Assembly (NCBI RefSeq): GCF_027942865.1
Contig: NC_134514.1
Span: 132,501 to 196,500, forward strand
Length of the DNA: 64,000 nucleotides
Reading direction: 5' to 3'
From: Odontesthes bonariensis
Lineage: Eukaryota; Chordata; Actinopteri; Atheriniformes; Atherinopsidae
The stretch's first letter is position 1. Every line of letters starts with the position of its first letter. Made by a program: the position numbers and the translations under genes. Below, in pieces: positions 1-10,611 of this stretch. The notes beneath the pieces are model-generated. The model was not told the DNA's origin and did no database searches. It saw only the letters and a list, made by a program, of their open reading frames with translations.

Positions 1-3000
1 ATCGTTAAGGGGGATAACAGGCTGTAGGGTTAGGGTTAGGGGGGATGACAGTGTGTAGGGTTATCGTTAGGGGGGATGACAGGCTGTAGGGTTAGGGTTA
101 GGGGGATGACAGGCTGTAGGGTTATGGTGATGGTGATGACAGGCTGTGGGGTTAGGGTTCTGGTGATGACAGGCTGTAGGGTTATGGTGATGGTGATGAC
201 AGGCTGTGGGGTTAGGGTTCTGGTGATGACAGGCTGTAGGGTTAGGGTTAGGGGGATGACAGGCTGTAGGGTTAGGGTTCTGGTGATGACAGGCTGTAGG
301 GTTAGACTTAGGGGGGATGACAGGCTGTAGGGTTAGGGTTCTGGTGATGACAGGCTGTAGGGTTAGGGTTAGGGGGATGACAGGCTGTAGGGTTAGGGTT
401 AGGGGGATGACAGGCTGTAGGGTTAGGGTTCTGGTGATGACAGGCTGTAGGGTTAGACTTAGGGGGGATGACAGGCTGTAGGGTTAGGGTTCTGGTGATG
501 ACAGGCTGTAGGGTTAGGGTTAGGGGGATGACAGGCTGTAGGGTTAGGGTTAGGGGGGATGACAGGCTGTAGGGTTAGGGTTAGGGGGGATGACAGGCTG
601 TAGGGTTAGGGTTATGGTTAGGGGGGATGAAAGGCTGTAGGGTTAGGGTTAGGCGTGATGACAGGCTGTAGGGTTAGGGTTAGGGGGGATGATAGGCTAT
701 AGGGTTAGGGTTAGGGGGATGACAGGCTGTAGGGTTAGGGTTAGGGGGATGACAGGCTGTAGGGTTAGGGTTAGGGGGATGACAGGCTGTAGGGTTAGGG
801 TTAGGGGGGGTGACAGGCTGTAGGGTTAGGGTTAGGGGGGATGACAGGCTGTAGGGTTAGGGTTAGGGGGATGATAGGCTGTAGGGTTAGGGTTAGGGGG
901 GTTAGGGTTAGGGTTAGGGTTAGGGGTTAGGGTTAGGGTTAGGGTTAGGGTTAGGGGGGATGACAGGCTGTAGGGTTAGGGTTATGGTGATGACAGGCTG
1001 TAGGGTTATGGTTAGGGTGATGACAGGCTGTAGGGTTAGGGTTATGGGGATAACAGGCTGTAGGGTTAGGGTTAGGGGGGATGACAGTGTGTAGGGTTAT
1101 CGTTAAGGGGGATAACAGGCTGTAGGGTTAGGGTTAGGGGGATGACAGGCTGTAGGGTTATGGTGATGGTGATGACAGGCTGTGGGGTTAGGGTTCTGGT
1201 GATGACAGGCTGTAGGGTTAGGGTTAGGGGGATGACAGGCTGTAGGGTTAGGGTTAGGGGGGGTGACAGGCTGTAGGGTTAGGGTTAGGGGGGATGACAG
1301 GCTGTAGGGTTAGGGTTAGGGTTATGGGGATAACAGGCTGTAGGGTTAGGGTTAGGGTTATGGGGATAACAGGCTGTAGGATTAGGGTTAGGGGGGATGA
1401 CAGTGTGTAGGGTTATCGTTAAGGGGGATAACAGGCTGTAGGGTTAGGGTTAGGGGGGATGACAGTGTGTAGGGTTATCGTTAGGGGGGATAACAGGCTG
1501 TAGGGTTAGGGTTAGGGGGGATGACAGTGTGTAGGGTTATCGTTAGGGGGGATGACAGGCTGTAGGGTTAGGGTTAGGGGGATGACAGGCTGTAGGGTTA
1601 TGGTGATGGTGATGACAGGCTGTGGGGTTAGGGTTCTGGTGATGACAGGCTGTAGGGTTAGGGTTAGGGGGATGACAGGCTGTAGGGTTAGGGTTCTGGT
1701 GATGACAGGCTGTAGGGTTAGACTTAGGGGGGATGACAGGCTGTAGGGTTAGGGTTCTGGTGATGACAGGCTGTAGGGTTAGGGTTCTGGTGATGACAGG
1801 CTGTAGGGTTAGGGTTAGGGGGATGACAGGCTGTAGGGTTAGGGTTAGGGGGGATGACAGGCTGTAGGGTTAGGGTTATGGGGATAACAGGCTGTAGGGT
1901 TAGGGTTAGGGGGGATGACAGGCTGTAGGGTTAGGGTTAGGGGGGATGACAGGCTGTAGGGTTAGGGTTATGGTTAGGGGGGATGAAAGGCTGTAGGGTT
2001 AGGGTTAGGCGTGATGACAGGCTGTAGGGTTAGGGTTAGGGGGGATGATAGGCTATAGGGTTAGGGTTAGGGGGATGACAGGCTGTAGGGTTAGGGTTAG
2101 GGGGATGACAGGCTGTAGGGTTAGGGTTAGGGGGATGACAGGCTGTAGGGTTAGGGTTAGGGGGGGTGACAGGCTGTAGGGTTAGGGTTAGGGGGGATGA
2201 CAGGCTGTAGGGTTAGGGTTAGGGGGATGATAGGCTGTAGGGTTAGGGTTAGGGGGGATGACAGGCTGTAGGGTTAGGGTTAGGGGGATGATAGGCTGTA
2301 GGGTTAGGGTTATGGTGATGACAGGCTGTAGGGTTAGGGTTAGGGGGATGATAGGCTGTAGGGTTAGGGTTAGGGGGGTTAGGGTTAGGGTTAGGGTTAG
2401 GGGTTAGGGTTAGGGTTAGGGTTAGGGTTAGGGGGGATGACAGGCTGTAGGGTTAGGGTTATGGTGATGACAGGCTGTAGGGTTATGGTTAGGGTGATGA
2501 CAGGCTGTAGGGTTAGGGTTATGGGGATAACAGGCTGTAGGGTTAGGGTTAGGGGGGATGACAGTGTGTAGGGTTATCGTTAAGGGGGATAACAGGCTGT
2601 AGGGTTAGGGTTAGGGGGATGACAGGCTGTAGGGTTATGGTGATGGTGATGACAGGCTGTGGGGTTAGGGTTCTGGTGATGACAGGCTGTAGGGTTAGGG
2701 TTAGGGGGATGACAGGCTGTAGGGTTAGGGTTAGGGGGGGTGACAGGCTGTAGGGTTAGGGTTAGGGGGGATGACAGGCTGTAGGGTTAGGGTTAGGGTT
2801 ATGGGGATAACAGGCTGTAGGGTTAGGGTTAGGGTTATGGGGATAACAGGCTGTAGGATTAGGGTTAGGGGGGATGACAGTGTGTAGGGTTATCGTTAAG
2901 GGGGATAACAGGCTGTAGGGTTAGGGTTAGGGGGGATGACAGTGTGTAGGGTTATCGTTAGGGGGGATAACAGGCTGTAGGGTTAGGGTTAGGGGGGATG

Positions 3001-4414
3001 ACAGTGTGTAGGGTTATCGTTAGGGGGGATGACAGGCTGTAGGGTTAGGGTTAGGGGGATGACAGGCTGTAGGGTTATGGTGATGGTGATGACAGGCTGT
3101 GGGGTTAGGGTTCTGGTGATGACAGGCTGTAGGGTTAGGGTTAGGGGGATGACAGGCTGTAGGGTTAGGGTTCTGGTGATGACAGGCTGTAGGGTTAGAC
3201 TTAGGGGGGATGACAGGCTGTAGGGTTAGGGTTCTGGTGATGACAGGCTGTAGGGTTAGGGTTCTGGTGATGACAGGCTGTAGGGTTAGGGTTAGGGGGA
3301 TGACAGGCTGTAGGGTTAGGGTTAGGGGGGATGACAGGCTGTAGGGTTAGGGTTATGGGGATAACAGGCTGTAGGGTTAGGGTTAGGGGGGATGACAGGC
3401 TGTAGGGTTAGGGTTAGGGGGGATGACAGGCTGTAGGGTTAGGGTTATGGTTAGGGGGGATGAAAGGCTGTAGGGTTAGGGTTAGGCGTGATGACAGGCT
3501 GTAGGGTTAGGGTTAGGGGGGATGATAGGCTATAGGGTTAGGGTTAGGGGGATGACAGGCTGTAGGGTTAGGGTTAGGGGGATGACAGGCTGTAGGGTTA
3601 GGGTTAGGGGGATGACAGGCTGTAGGGTTAGGGTTAGGGGGGGTGACAGGCTGTAGGGTTAGGGTTAGGGGGGATGACAGGCTGTAGGGTTAGGGTTAGG
3701 GGGATGATAGGCTGTAGGGTTAGGGTTAGGGGGGATGACAGGCTGTAGGGTTAGGGTTAGGGGGATGATAGGCTGTAGGGTTAGGGTTATGGTGATGACA
3801 GGCTGTAGGGTTATGGTTAGGGGGATGATAGGCTGTAGGGTTAGGGTTAGGCGTGATGACAGGCTGTAGGGTTAGGGTTAGGGGGGATGATAGGCTATAG
3901 GGTTAGGGTTAGGGGGATGACAGGCTGTAGGGTTAGGGTTAGGGGGATGACAGGCTGTAGGGTTAGGGTTAGGGGGATGACAGGCTGTAGGGTTAGGGTT
4001 AGGGGGGGTGACAGGCTGTAGGGTTAGGGTTAGGGGGGATGACAGGCTGTAGGGTTAGGGTTAGGGGGATGATAGGCTGTAGGGTTAGGGTTAGGGGGGA
4101 TGACAGGCTGTAGGGTTAGGGTTAGGGGGATGATAGGCTGTAGGGTTAGGGTTATGGTGATGACAGGCTGTAGGGTTATGGTTAGGGGGATGATAGGCTG
4201 TAGGGTTAGGGTTATGGTGATGACAGGCTGTAGGGTTATGGTTAGGGGGATGATAGGCTGTAGGGTTAGGGTTATAGGGATGACAGGCTGTAGGGTTAGG
4301 GTTAGGGGGATGACAGGCTGTAGGGTTAGACTTAGGGGGGATGACAGGCTGTAGGGTTAGGGTTATGGTGATGACAGGCTGTAGGGTTAGACTTAGGGGG
4401 GATGACAGGCTGTA
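1..4414. repeat. Telomere-like minisatellite array A (about 30-bp unit)
   Basis: Tandem units of about 29-31 bp. Each has a spacer reading GATGACAGGCTGTAGGG followed by two or three TTAGGG-like hexamers. Common variants are TTATGGTGATGGTGATGAC, TTCTGGTGATGAC and TTATCGTTA. Short pure (TTAGGG)n runs occur near 898-955 and 2372-2435. A higher-order duplication is visible: the block at 1552-1746 recurs identically at 3029-3223, an offset of 1477 bp. The array is cut by the window edge on the left and ends at GGCTGTA before unique sequence. The G-rich strand reads left to right, so the window start cannot be a simple left chromosome end. Small open frames in it (such as MTGCRVRVRG repeats) are by-products of periodicity. 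Confidence 0.95.
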
Positions 4415-4554
4415 ACAAACCTAAGGCCTGTTATTCTCTCGATGTTTCGTCCAACAACACACAGATGTTTTACACACTGTCGCTGCTTCAGTGTTATCAA
4501 CATGTCTGAATGAAGTGCAATCTGTTGGTTTCCTTTGCTAGGAAACTGTTTTTG

Positions 4555-4690
4555 AATTGGCTCTATATGAATGAATTGGATTATTTTATAAATAATTATG
4601 ATTACAATTTATTGAATTCCAATTGGCTTGAATTGGATTTTATTATCTAAGTGCCTTGAGATTCAGCGGTATAGAAAATGGATGGATGGA
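4555..4690 (+). mobile_element. LINE 3' tail fused to SINE-like tail (fragment)
   Basis: The stretch TTGAATTGGATTTTATTATC followed by AAGTGCCTTGAGAT is the kind of 3' end seen on teleost LINE copies. Related tails occur here at 32722-32800 (+) and 11095-11165 (-). It runs straight into ATTCAGCGGTATAGAAAATG and GGATGGATGG, which matches the 3' end of the SINE at 32685-32715. No coding part of either element remains. The element family name is not determined. Confidence 0.55.
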
Positions 4691-5108
4691 GGAATTGAAT
4701 TGAAATTGAAGTCATGAGGAACATTAAATGGGACCAATGTCTTAATGACTCATTTCAAATATTAATGTTTAGTATCTCATATGTGATAAGGGCTGAAAAG
4801 ACTCAAAGGCATCACAATGAGATGTAAAACAACATTAAAGTGGACCTCACAGTTAACCTTAAATTCAGTCAAATCAAAGCACTTCAAAGACACTTTAGTG
4901 TAATACAATTCTATTTCAGTGAAATCAAACTCATTATAATCCCAATTAGACCAAATCATTATAACAGTGTTCAAGTAATGCTAAGCATAGCTATGAGAAA
5001 TCAGTGGCTATATTATAATTATATATATATATAATTATATTATAATTAGACTTCAGCTCAGTTTTCTTGGGTGAGAAAAGCAATAAGGAGTCCCGGGCCT
5101 CTTTCACA
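4691..5108. other. AT-rich non-coding stretch with AT palindrome
   Basis: No gene is recognised. The only structure seen is a perfect 26-bp AT palindrome at 5014-5039, TATAATT, then alternating AT, then AATTATA, which could extrude a cruciform. The two short overlapping open frames on opposite strands have no family resemblance and look accidental. Confidence 0.6.
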
Positions 5109-5588
5109 TTTAGGGTAGGGTTAGTAGGATTAGGATTAGTAGGGTTAGTAGGATTAGTAGGGTTAGTAGGATTAGGATTAGTAGGGTTAGTAGGATTAGT
5201 AGGGTTAGTAGGATTAGGATTAGTAGGGTTAGTAGGGATAGTAGGATTAGGATTAGTAGGGTTAGTATGATTAGTATGATTAGTAGGGTTAGTAGGTTAG
5301 TATGGTTAGTAGGATTAATAGGGTTAGTAGGGTTAGTAGGTTAGTAGGGTTAGTAGGGTTAGTATGGTTAGTAGGATTAATAGGGTTAGTAGGGTTAGTA
5401 GGGTTAGTAGGATTAGTAGGGTTAGTAGGATTATTAGGGTTAGTAGGGTTAGTAAGATTAATAGAGTTTGTAGGGTTAGTAGGGTTAGTAGGGTTAGTAA
5501 GATTAATAGTTTGTAGGGTTAGTAGGATTAGTAGGGTTAGTAGGATTAGTAGGATTAGTAGGGTTAGTAAGATTAGTAAGGTTGTTAA
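5109..5588. repeat. Telomere-like 9-bp minisatellite B
   Basis: Tandem GGGTTAGTA and GGATTAGTA units with GGATTAGGATTAGTA variants, a degenerate relative of the vertebrate telomere hexamer with TA inserted. About 50 units. The open frames (VGLVGL and SRVSRI repeats) come only from the periodicity. Confidence 0.93.
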
Positions 5589-5773
5589 TCATCATGAGTG
5601 AAAGTACGGAGGTGGAATGTGTTATTCTGCCTCTGATATGTTACCACTCAGGGGTACCAGTAATAGAGGCGAAATGATCCCGCCTTGTGTGTGTTTGCAC
5701 CAATAAGGTGGAACCCATGTGTGAAAGAGGCTACTGGTGGCTGTGTTGATGATGGGCTGTTCTTCATCCCCAG

Positions 5774-5995
5774 ATGCCATGGCTCTGCAGCGATGCCACC
5801 ATGATGGAAATGATTGAGAAGAAGAGAGTTTTGTGTCGAGAGATAAAAGCTCGTCAACGTTTGGAGAAGAATCTGTGTAAACAGGACAGTATGCCTATCC
5901 TGCCCAGCTGGAAGAGGAAGCAGCCGCCGCCATATTCAGCCCCGCCCACTGCTGCTGGACACAGCACCACGGTGTTCTGGGACACCGCCATCTGA
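5774..5995 (+). CDS. Candidate terminal coding exon, unknown protein (73 aa)
   Basis: The open frame starts directly after a good 3' splice site (TTCTTCATCCCCAG at 5760-5773), begins MPWLCSDATMMEMIEKKRVL and stops at 5993-5995. The middle is charged and probably helical (about residues 10-40, rich in E, K and R). It is followed by a short PPPYSAPP proline stretch and ends TTVFWDTAI. Amino-acid use looks like real protein, unlike the repeat-driven frames around it. I do not recognise the family. The acceptor suggests the last exon of a + strand gene whose upstream exons lie in or left of the telomere-like arrays. An in-frame stop at 5750-5752 means that, if it is not an exon, the ORF must start at this ATG. 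No AATAAA is evident close by outside the mobile element at 6240-6583. Confidence 0.4.
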   Translation: MPWLCSDATMMEMIEKKRVLCREIKARQRLEKNLCKQDSMPILPSWKRKQPPPYSAPPTAAGHSTTVFWDTAI

Positions 5996-6235
5996 AGCAC
6001 AGCAAACACGAGACTCACACTGGAAGAACCAAAACACAGCTGATGGCAGTGGTTTGAAGATAACATGCAGTCATCAGACCCCGCCCACCACCAGACTCCG
6101 CCCATATCTGACGGGTCAACATGGTCGCAGCTTGTGTTTCTGGACAGTTACTGTTGCCAATCCTAGTTTACTCAAAGTTTATAATCAAGAGTCACACTTT
6201 CTTGGTGCTTCATTAGCATTTATATGGTAATTCAA

Positions 6236-6587
6236 TTAACCCCTTAACGCCTGAATTTATATAGCTGTATATAAAAAAATGTTTTGTGTGTGTTTTAGCC
6301 TTTAAGTGGATGGTAAATAATGCTGAGATTATTAATTTCACTTTTGCACAAAAAATAAATAGAAATTTTGGTATGTTGCTTATTTGCAACACCAGGCATA
6401 ATGGTCAATAATAAGATAACAACAACACAGTAATATAACAGTGAAAAAACAATGTTTTTTTATTCACCCTTTTTTTTTTTTACATATTTATTTATATAAA
6501 GGTTCCTAGGTCCGTAGTGAATCTCAGCTGGTTGATTGAGTCAAACGGTTTGTAGCATATATGCGACAATAGGCGTTAAGGGGTTAA
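6236..6587. mobile_element. TTAA-flanked non-autonomous element (piggyBac-type MITE)
   Basis: An element of 344 bp (6240-6583) lies between direct TTAA copies at 6236-6239 and 6584-6587. Its ends are inverted repeats: CCCCTTAACGCCT on the left and AGGCGTTAAGGGG on the right. TTAA target duplication is typical of piggyBac and some Kolobok elements. There is no transposase. The interior is AT-rich with a long poly-T run at about 6467-6480. An AATAAA-like motif at 6354 belongs to the element. Confidence 0.75.
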
Positions 6588-8637
6588 ATGGTTCAATTTA
6601 GTCTTCAGCACAGTTTATACATGAGGTTTACCTGCATTCAGCTTTTACCCAAATTCTGGTTCAGCTCCTGTGAATCAGATGGAGCTGGAATAAAACACTG
6701 AACGTTTGCTTTGGAGGAGACGTTCTTTTAGCCATTTACTTAAAGTTCTGTTCACAGCTGCTGGTTTTAGGAGATGCAGTGATCCACTCCTTTGGTTATC
6801 AAGGTGCTCATCTTTCAAGATTGGTGGTACAGCTTTGTGCTCTCATGAAAACAAATTCAGACCCAGATTCCATTCATTAGCCCCTCAAACATGTTATAAC
6901 AGTGAGTGACCTGAGAACTCAGACCAGCTCACACCAAAGTAACAGAAAAATAAATCAGTTTTATTCTCAGACACATTACATTTGGCTCATTTGCTTTGTA
7001 CCACAGACAGCTGGTTCTGATCTATTTCTGAAGAACAATCTCATCATGAGCCGGTCAAGGCTGTTAAAAGACCACCGATAGAAACCCTGAAGTAACTTAG
7101 CAACCGGTGAGAGATGAGTTAAAATCACATATCAGCTCCGTAAACTCTGCACTTCACCGTCACTTTGTTTTTTAGAAGATGACAGTAAGAGCTGCTGCTT
7201 ATAGCAACAAAGTTTAACTGTTGTTTCTTTTTGTGATGGCCAACCACCATTATATTCACCACAAACTGAACATCTGAATATACAACTACAAAAAAATAGT
7301 CTGAGGAAAGCAAATTCCAAGCTTTGCATGTTCTGTGTGTTATATGTGAGACAGAATGGAGTCCTGAGGATGTGACCCTGGTTCCAACCTGAGCCATTAA
7401 ACCAACACTGCGACGGTTAGAGGTCCTCAGACACTCATAGGGTGTAGTCCTGAGGATGTGACCCTGGTTCCAACCTGAGCCGTTAAACCAAGACTGCGAC
7501 GGTTAGAGGTCCTCAGTCCTGAGTCCCACGGTGACTCTGAACAAGCATCCAGGTGTAGCAGAGATTTCTGTCGTCTTTCTATTCCTTATTTTTCTATCTG
7601 TAAAAGAGTGAGATTATTTTTAGTTGTGTAGCAGAAAATCTATTTAAAAAACAAACAGGTTATTTAAATGTGACTTTATACTAAAAAAAGAAAAGATGGA
7701 GATATGAGAAGAAGAAGAAAGAAGCTTTTTCAGCCGAACATCCGGCTCACTCAGACGTTTCACTCAGCTCGGGTCTGAAATGATCCGACACAGAACAGGA
7801 AGGTCATCAGGCGGGTCGTAGAGTCTTTAGACCTGATCAGAGTCCAGATCTGCCTGCATCGCCACATGGAGGCACTTTGAGGAGGAGCGCAGTCACAGAC
7901 TGAAAAAACTGTTTGGTTTAAATGTTTGAATCAACTCATTTTCAAAGCACTGCTTGATAACTGGAACCCTGTGGTAATGACACAGAAACGCACCCGTAAC
8001 TCTTTCACACCCTAACGTCAGAAGGACTCTGCTGAGGTGAGACTGAGAATCAACTTTCACCTGTGGAATGAGAAGCTGAACGAGTCGGTTCATTCAGACA
8101 TGATCAGAAACATCAAACTGAGTAAAACAGTCGGTCACATGACGTCTGAGTGTCACGAGATGCTTCTGCAAAAAAGAGAAATCAAATGAAGTCTGGTGTG
8201 ACGCTCAGGCTGATGTTACATGTGTCAGATACTTCCTGTTCCAGGTGTGACGTGCACATGCACAGATGTGCACAGATGTTAATGTGTTTGCACTGTGACA
8301 AACTGATGAATTACTTTAGTTTTTTTGCACTGAGAGTCTTTGAGTGTTTTTATTGAATCTGTGAGGAGAAAAATCTGTCTGATTATTGTGACCGTTTTAA
8401 TTTAAATGATGACAGAAATAAACTGGATTTTTTTTATCTAGATTTCAGCTCATTTTATTTACAGGTCACTTTTTTTATTGAAGGTGTCACTGAACCATCT
8501 CCTGGAACATAAATCAGTCGTTTGGCTCAAACACTAAACTGTGTTTTTTATACTGATCTCAGGTGGTTCTGTGCATGTGTGAGGCGAAAAACGTGCATTT
8601 TAGATTCATTTATTTCACTTCAGTGATACTTTATTAG
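6588..8637. other. Non-coding stretch with one local tandem duplication
   Basis: No convincing gene or element is seen. The one clear structure is a two-copy tandem duplication with an 86-bp offset: GTCCTGAGGATGTGACCCTG starts at 7361 and again at 7447, each copy running through GGTTAGAGGTCCTCAG. Open frames on both strands are below 100 aa, overlap each other and lack recognisable domains. Confidence 0.55.
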
Positions 8638-9546
8638 ACCCCTCCCTGGGGCAGGAGACCCCTCCCCGAGGCAGGAGGCCCCTCCAAGGGGCAGGAGACC
8701 CCTCCCCGGGGCAGGAGGCCCCTCCCCGGGGCAGGAGACCCCTCCAAGGGGCAGGAGGCCCCTCCCCGAGGCAGGAGACCCTCCCCGGGGCAGGAGACCC
8801 CTCCAAGGGGCAGGAGACCCCTCCCCGGGGCAGGAGACCCCTCCAAGGGGCAGGAGGCCCCTCCCCGAGGCAGGAGACCCTCCCCGGGGCAGGAGGCCCC
8901 TCCCCGGGGCAATAGGCCCCTCCAAGGGGCAGGAGACCCTCCCCGGGGCAGGAGACCCCTCCCCGAGGCAGGAGACCCTCCCCGGGGCAGGAGGCCCCTC
9001 CCCGGGGCAGGAGACCCTCCCCGGGGCAGGAGGCCCCTCCCCGGGGCAATAGGCCCCTCCAAGGGGCAGGAGACCCTCCCCGGGGCAGGAGACCCCTCCC
9101 CGAGGCAGGAGACCCTCCCCGGGGCAGGAGGCCCCTCCCCGGGGCAGGAGACCCCTCCAAGGGGCAGGAGGCCCCTCCCCGAGGCAGGAGACCCTCCCCG
9201 GGGCAGGAGGCCCCTCCCCGGGGCAATAGGCCCCTCCAAGGGGCAGGAGACCCTCCCCGGGGCAGGAGACCCCTCCCCGAGGCAGGAGACCCTCCCCGGG
9301 GCAGGAGGCCCCTCCCCGGGGCAGGAGACCCCTCCCTGAGGCAGGAGACCCCTCCAAGGGGCAGGAGACCCCTCCCTGAGGCAGGAGACCCCTCCAAGGG
9401 GCAGGAGACCCTCCCCGGGGCAGGAGACCCCTCCCTGAGGCAGGAGACCCTCCCCGGGGCAGGAGGCCCCTCCCCGGGGCAGGAGACCCCTCCAAGGGGC
9501 AGGAGACCCCTCCCTGAGGCAGGAGACCCCTCCCCGAGGCAGGAGA
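8638..9546. repeat. GC-rich minisatellite C (about 20-bp unit)
   Basis: Tandem CCTCC(CCGG/AAGG/CTGA)GGCAGGAG(A/G)CC units of 19-20 bp, about 45 copies. Three variants alternate (CCCCGGGG, CCAAGGGG, CCCTGAGG), with GGCAATAGG variants inside. All three minus-strand frames stay open for 200-330 codons because no unit contains a stop. Low complexity and mixed 19/20-bp spacing argue against a real protein. Confidence 0.95.
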
Positions 9547-10490
9547 CTACTGCGGGTAAAATGTATGCATTTCTACAATAAAGTAAAAAAAGAGTAAAAG
9601 AAGAGCTCAGCACTGTTCAGGGTAAAAATAAAAAATAAATCTGACATCAGGACCAGCAGCTCCTGAGATGCTGCACTGATGCATCATGGGAGCTTTGCTG
9701 TTCATCAGCCTAATGGACGCTGAAGAGACAATCTGCTGCCATCAGAAGCATCTTTAAGGTTTTCTGATCATAGAGTTCATCACAGATTGTTTCTAAGTTA
9801 AACTGCTGAACAGAATCAGGATCACACTAAGGACAGCTCAGGTCCTCCCGTTCATCTCACTGCTGTAAAAAAAAGTCTTATTTTATAAACACCAGTTCAA
9901 AGCATCGACTTTATTACAGTAAAGTGACGTGATGTGAATGTAGTAGCTATTTGTAGAGTTAGTTTTTGGTTCTAGTTGTAAATTTAATTAGCTAATCATG
10001 AGTAACTTTATTTGAATAATTTCAGTGCTTTATTTAGATCAGATTTTTCTTGCTAATATTCTTTGTTAGTTATTTGTTTAGAATATTTTGCTAATTGGGT
10101 CACACTGGGAACCTGGAGTCCCAGCATGCACCGGGGTGGGCCGATGGTTTTCACCAGTGTAAAAGGAAGAGAGCAGCAGGTTTTCTTTCTTCTTTTGTTT
10201 GTTTTATTGTTTGGAAATAAATCATCAGAAAAACGCAAGAATTCATTTTTGGACATTCATCTTTTTTTTGCCTGCGTTAAACCACATCCCCCATGGTGCA
10301 TCAGTGGCCTTTTGATTTTGTTTGGTTTAAGTTTAATTTGTTTTTATGGACAAATGGGCACTACATGAATGATGAAAAACTAACGGAGGAGGCAACACTT
10401 CATTCTCATGTTTCCAGAGGAGCTGTCCTCATGGTGGCCGCTGGGGGGCAGCAGAGTCCGCTGAATGTTCCCTCACAAAAAGAAGCGGTG
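9547..10490. other. Non-coding stretch upstream of the zinc-finger gene
   Basis: AT-rich DNA with no recognisable gene. A 101-codon open frame at 10063-10368 covers a T-rich segment (FFLLLFVLLF). It shows no family I know and may belong to a dispersed non-coding repeat. Confidence 0.5.
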
Positions 10491-10492
10491 AC

Positions 10493-10552
10493 CCGGAAGT
10501 AAACTAAGCGTGAGCCGCCATGTTGGTGAAGAATCATCCTGTCTGGGTTTAG
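10493..10552 (+). promoter_or_regulatory. Promoter/5' leader motifs of the zinc-finger gene (ETS-like, YY1-like, uORF)
   Basis: CCGGAAGT (10493-10500) matches the ETS/GABP core. GCCGCCATGTTG (10514-10525) matches the YY1 core in the orientation often found just downstream of TATA-less start sites. The ATG inside the YY1-like motif (10520) opens a 10-codon upstream ORF ending at 10552, in a strong initiation context (GCCGCC before ATG). Both motifs sit 90-120 bp before the proposed start codon. Site identity is inferred from consensus only. Confidence 0.5.
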
Positions 10553-10611
10553 TTGTCAGAGTTTCCACAGAACCAGTTTCACCGATCAGAACCAGCGGGT
10601 CCAGTTCACTC

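Noticed and set aside
1..4414. True chromosome end (telomere)
   Set aside because: TTAGGG reads left to right at the left edge, the wrong direction for a left telomere, and the units are degenerate with spacers.
8615..9613. Collagen-like or proline-rich protein of 332 codons on the minus strand
   Set aside because: All three minus frames are open; the 19-20 bp unit lacks stops and unit length varies, so no frame is preserved.
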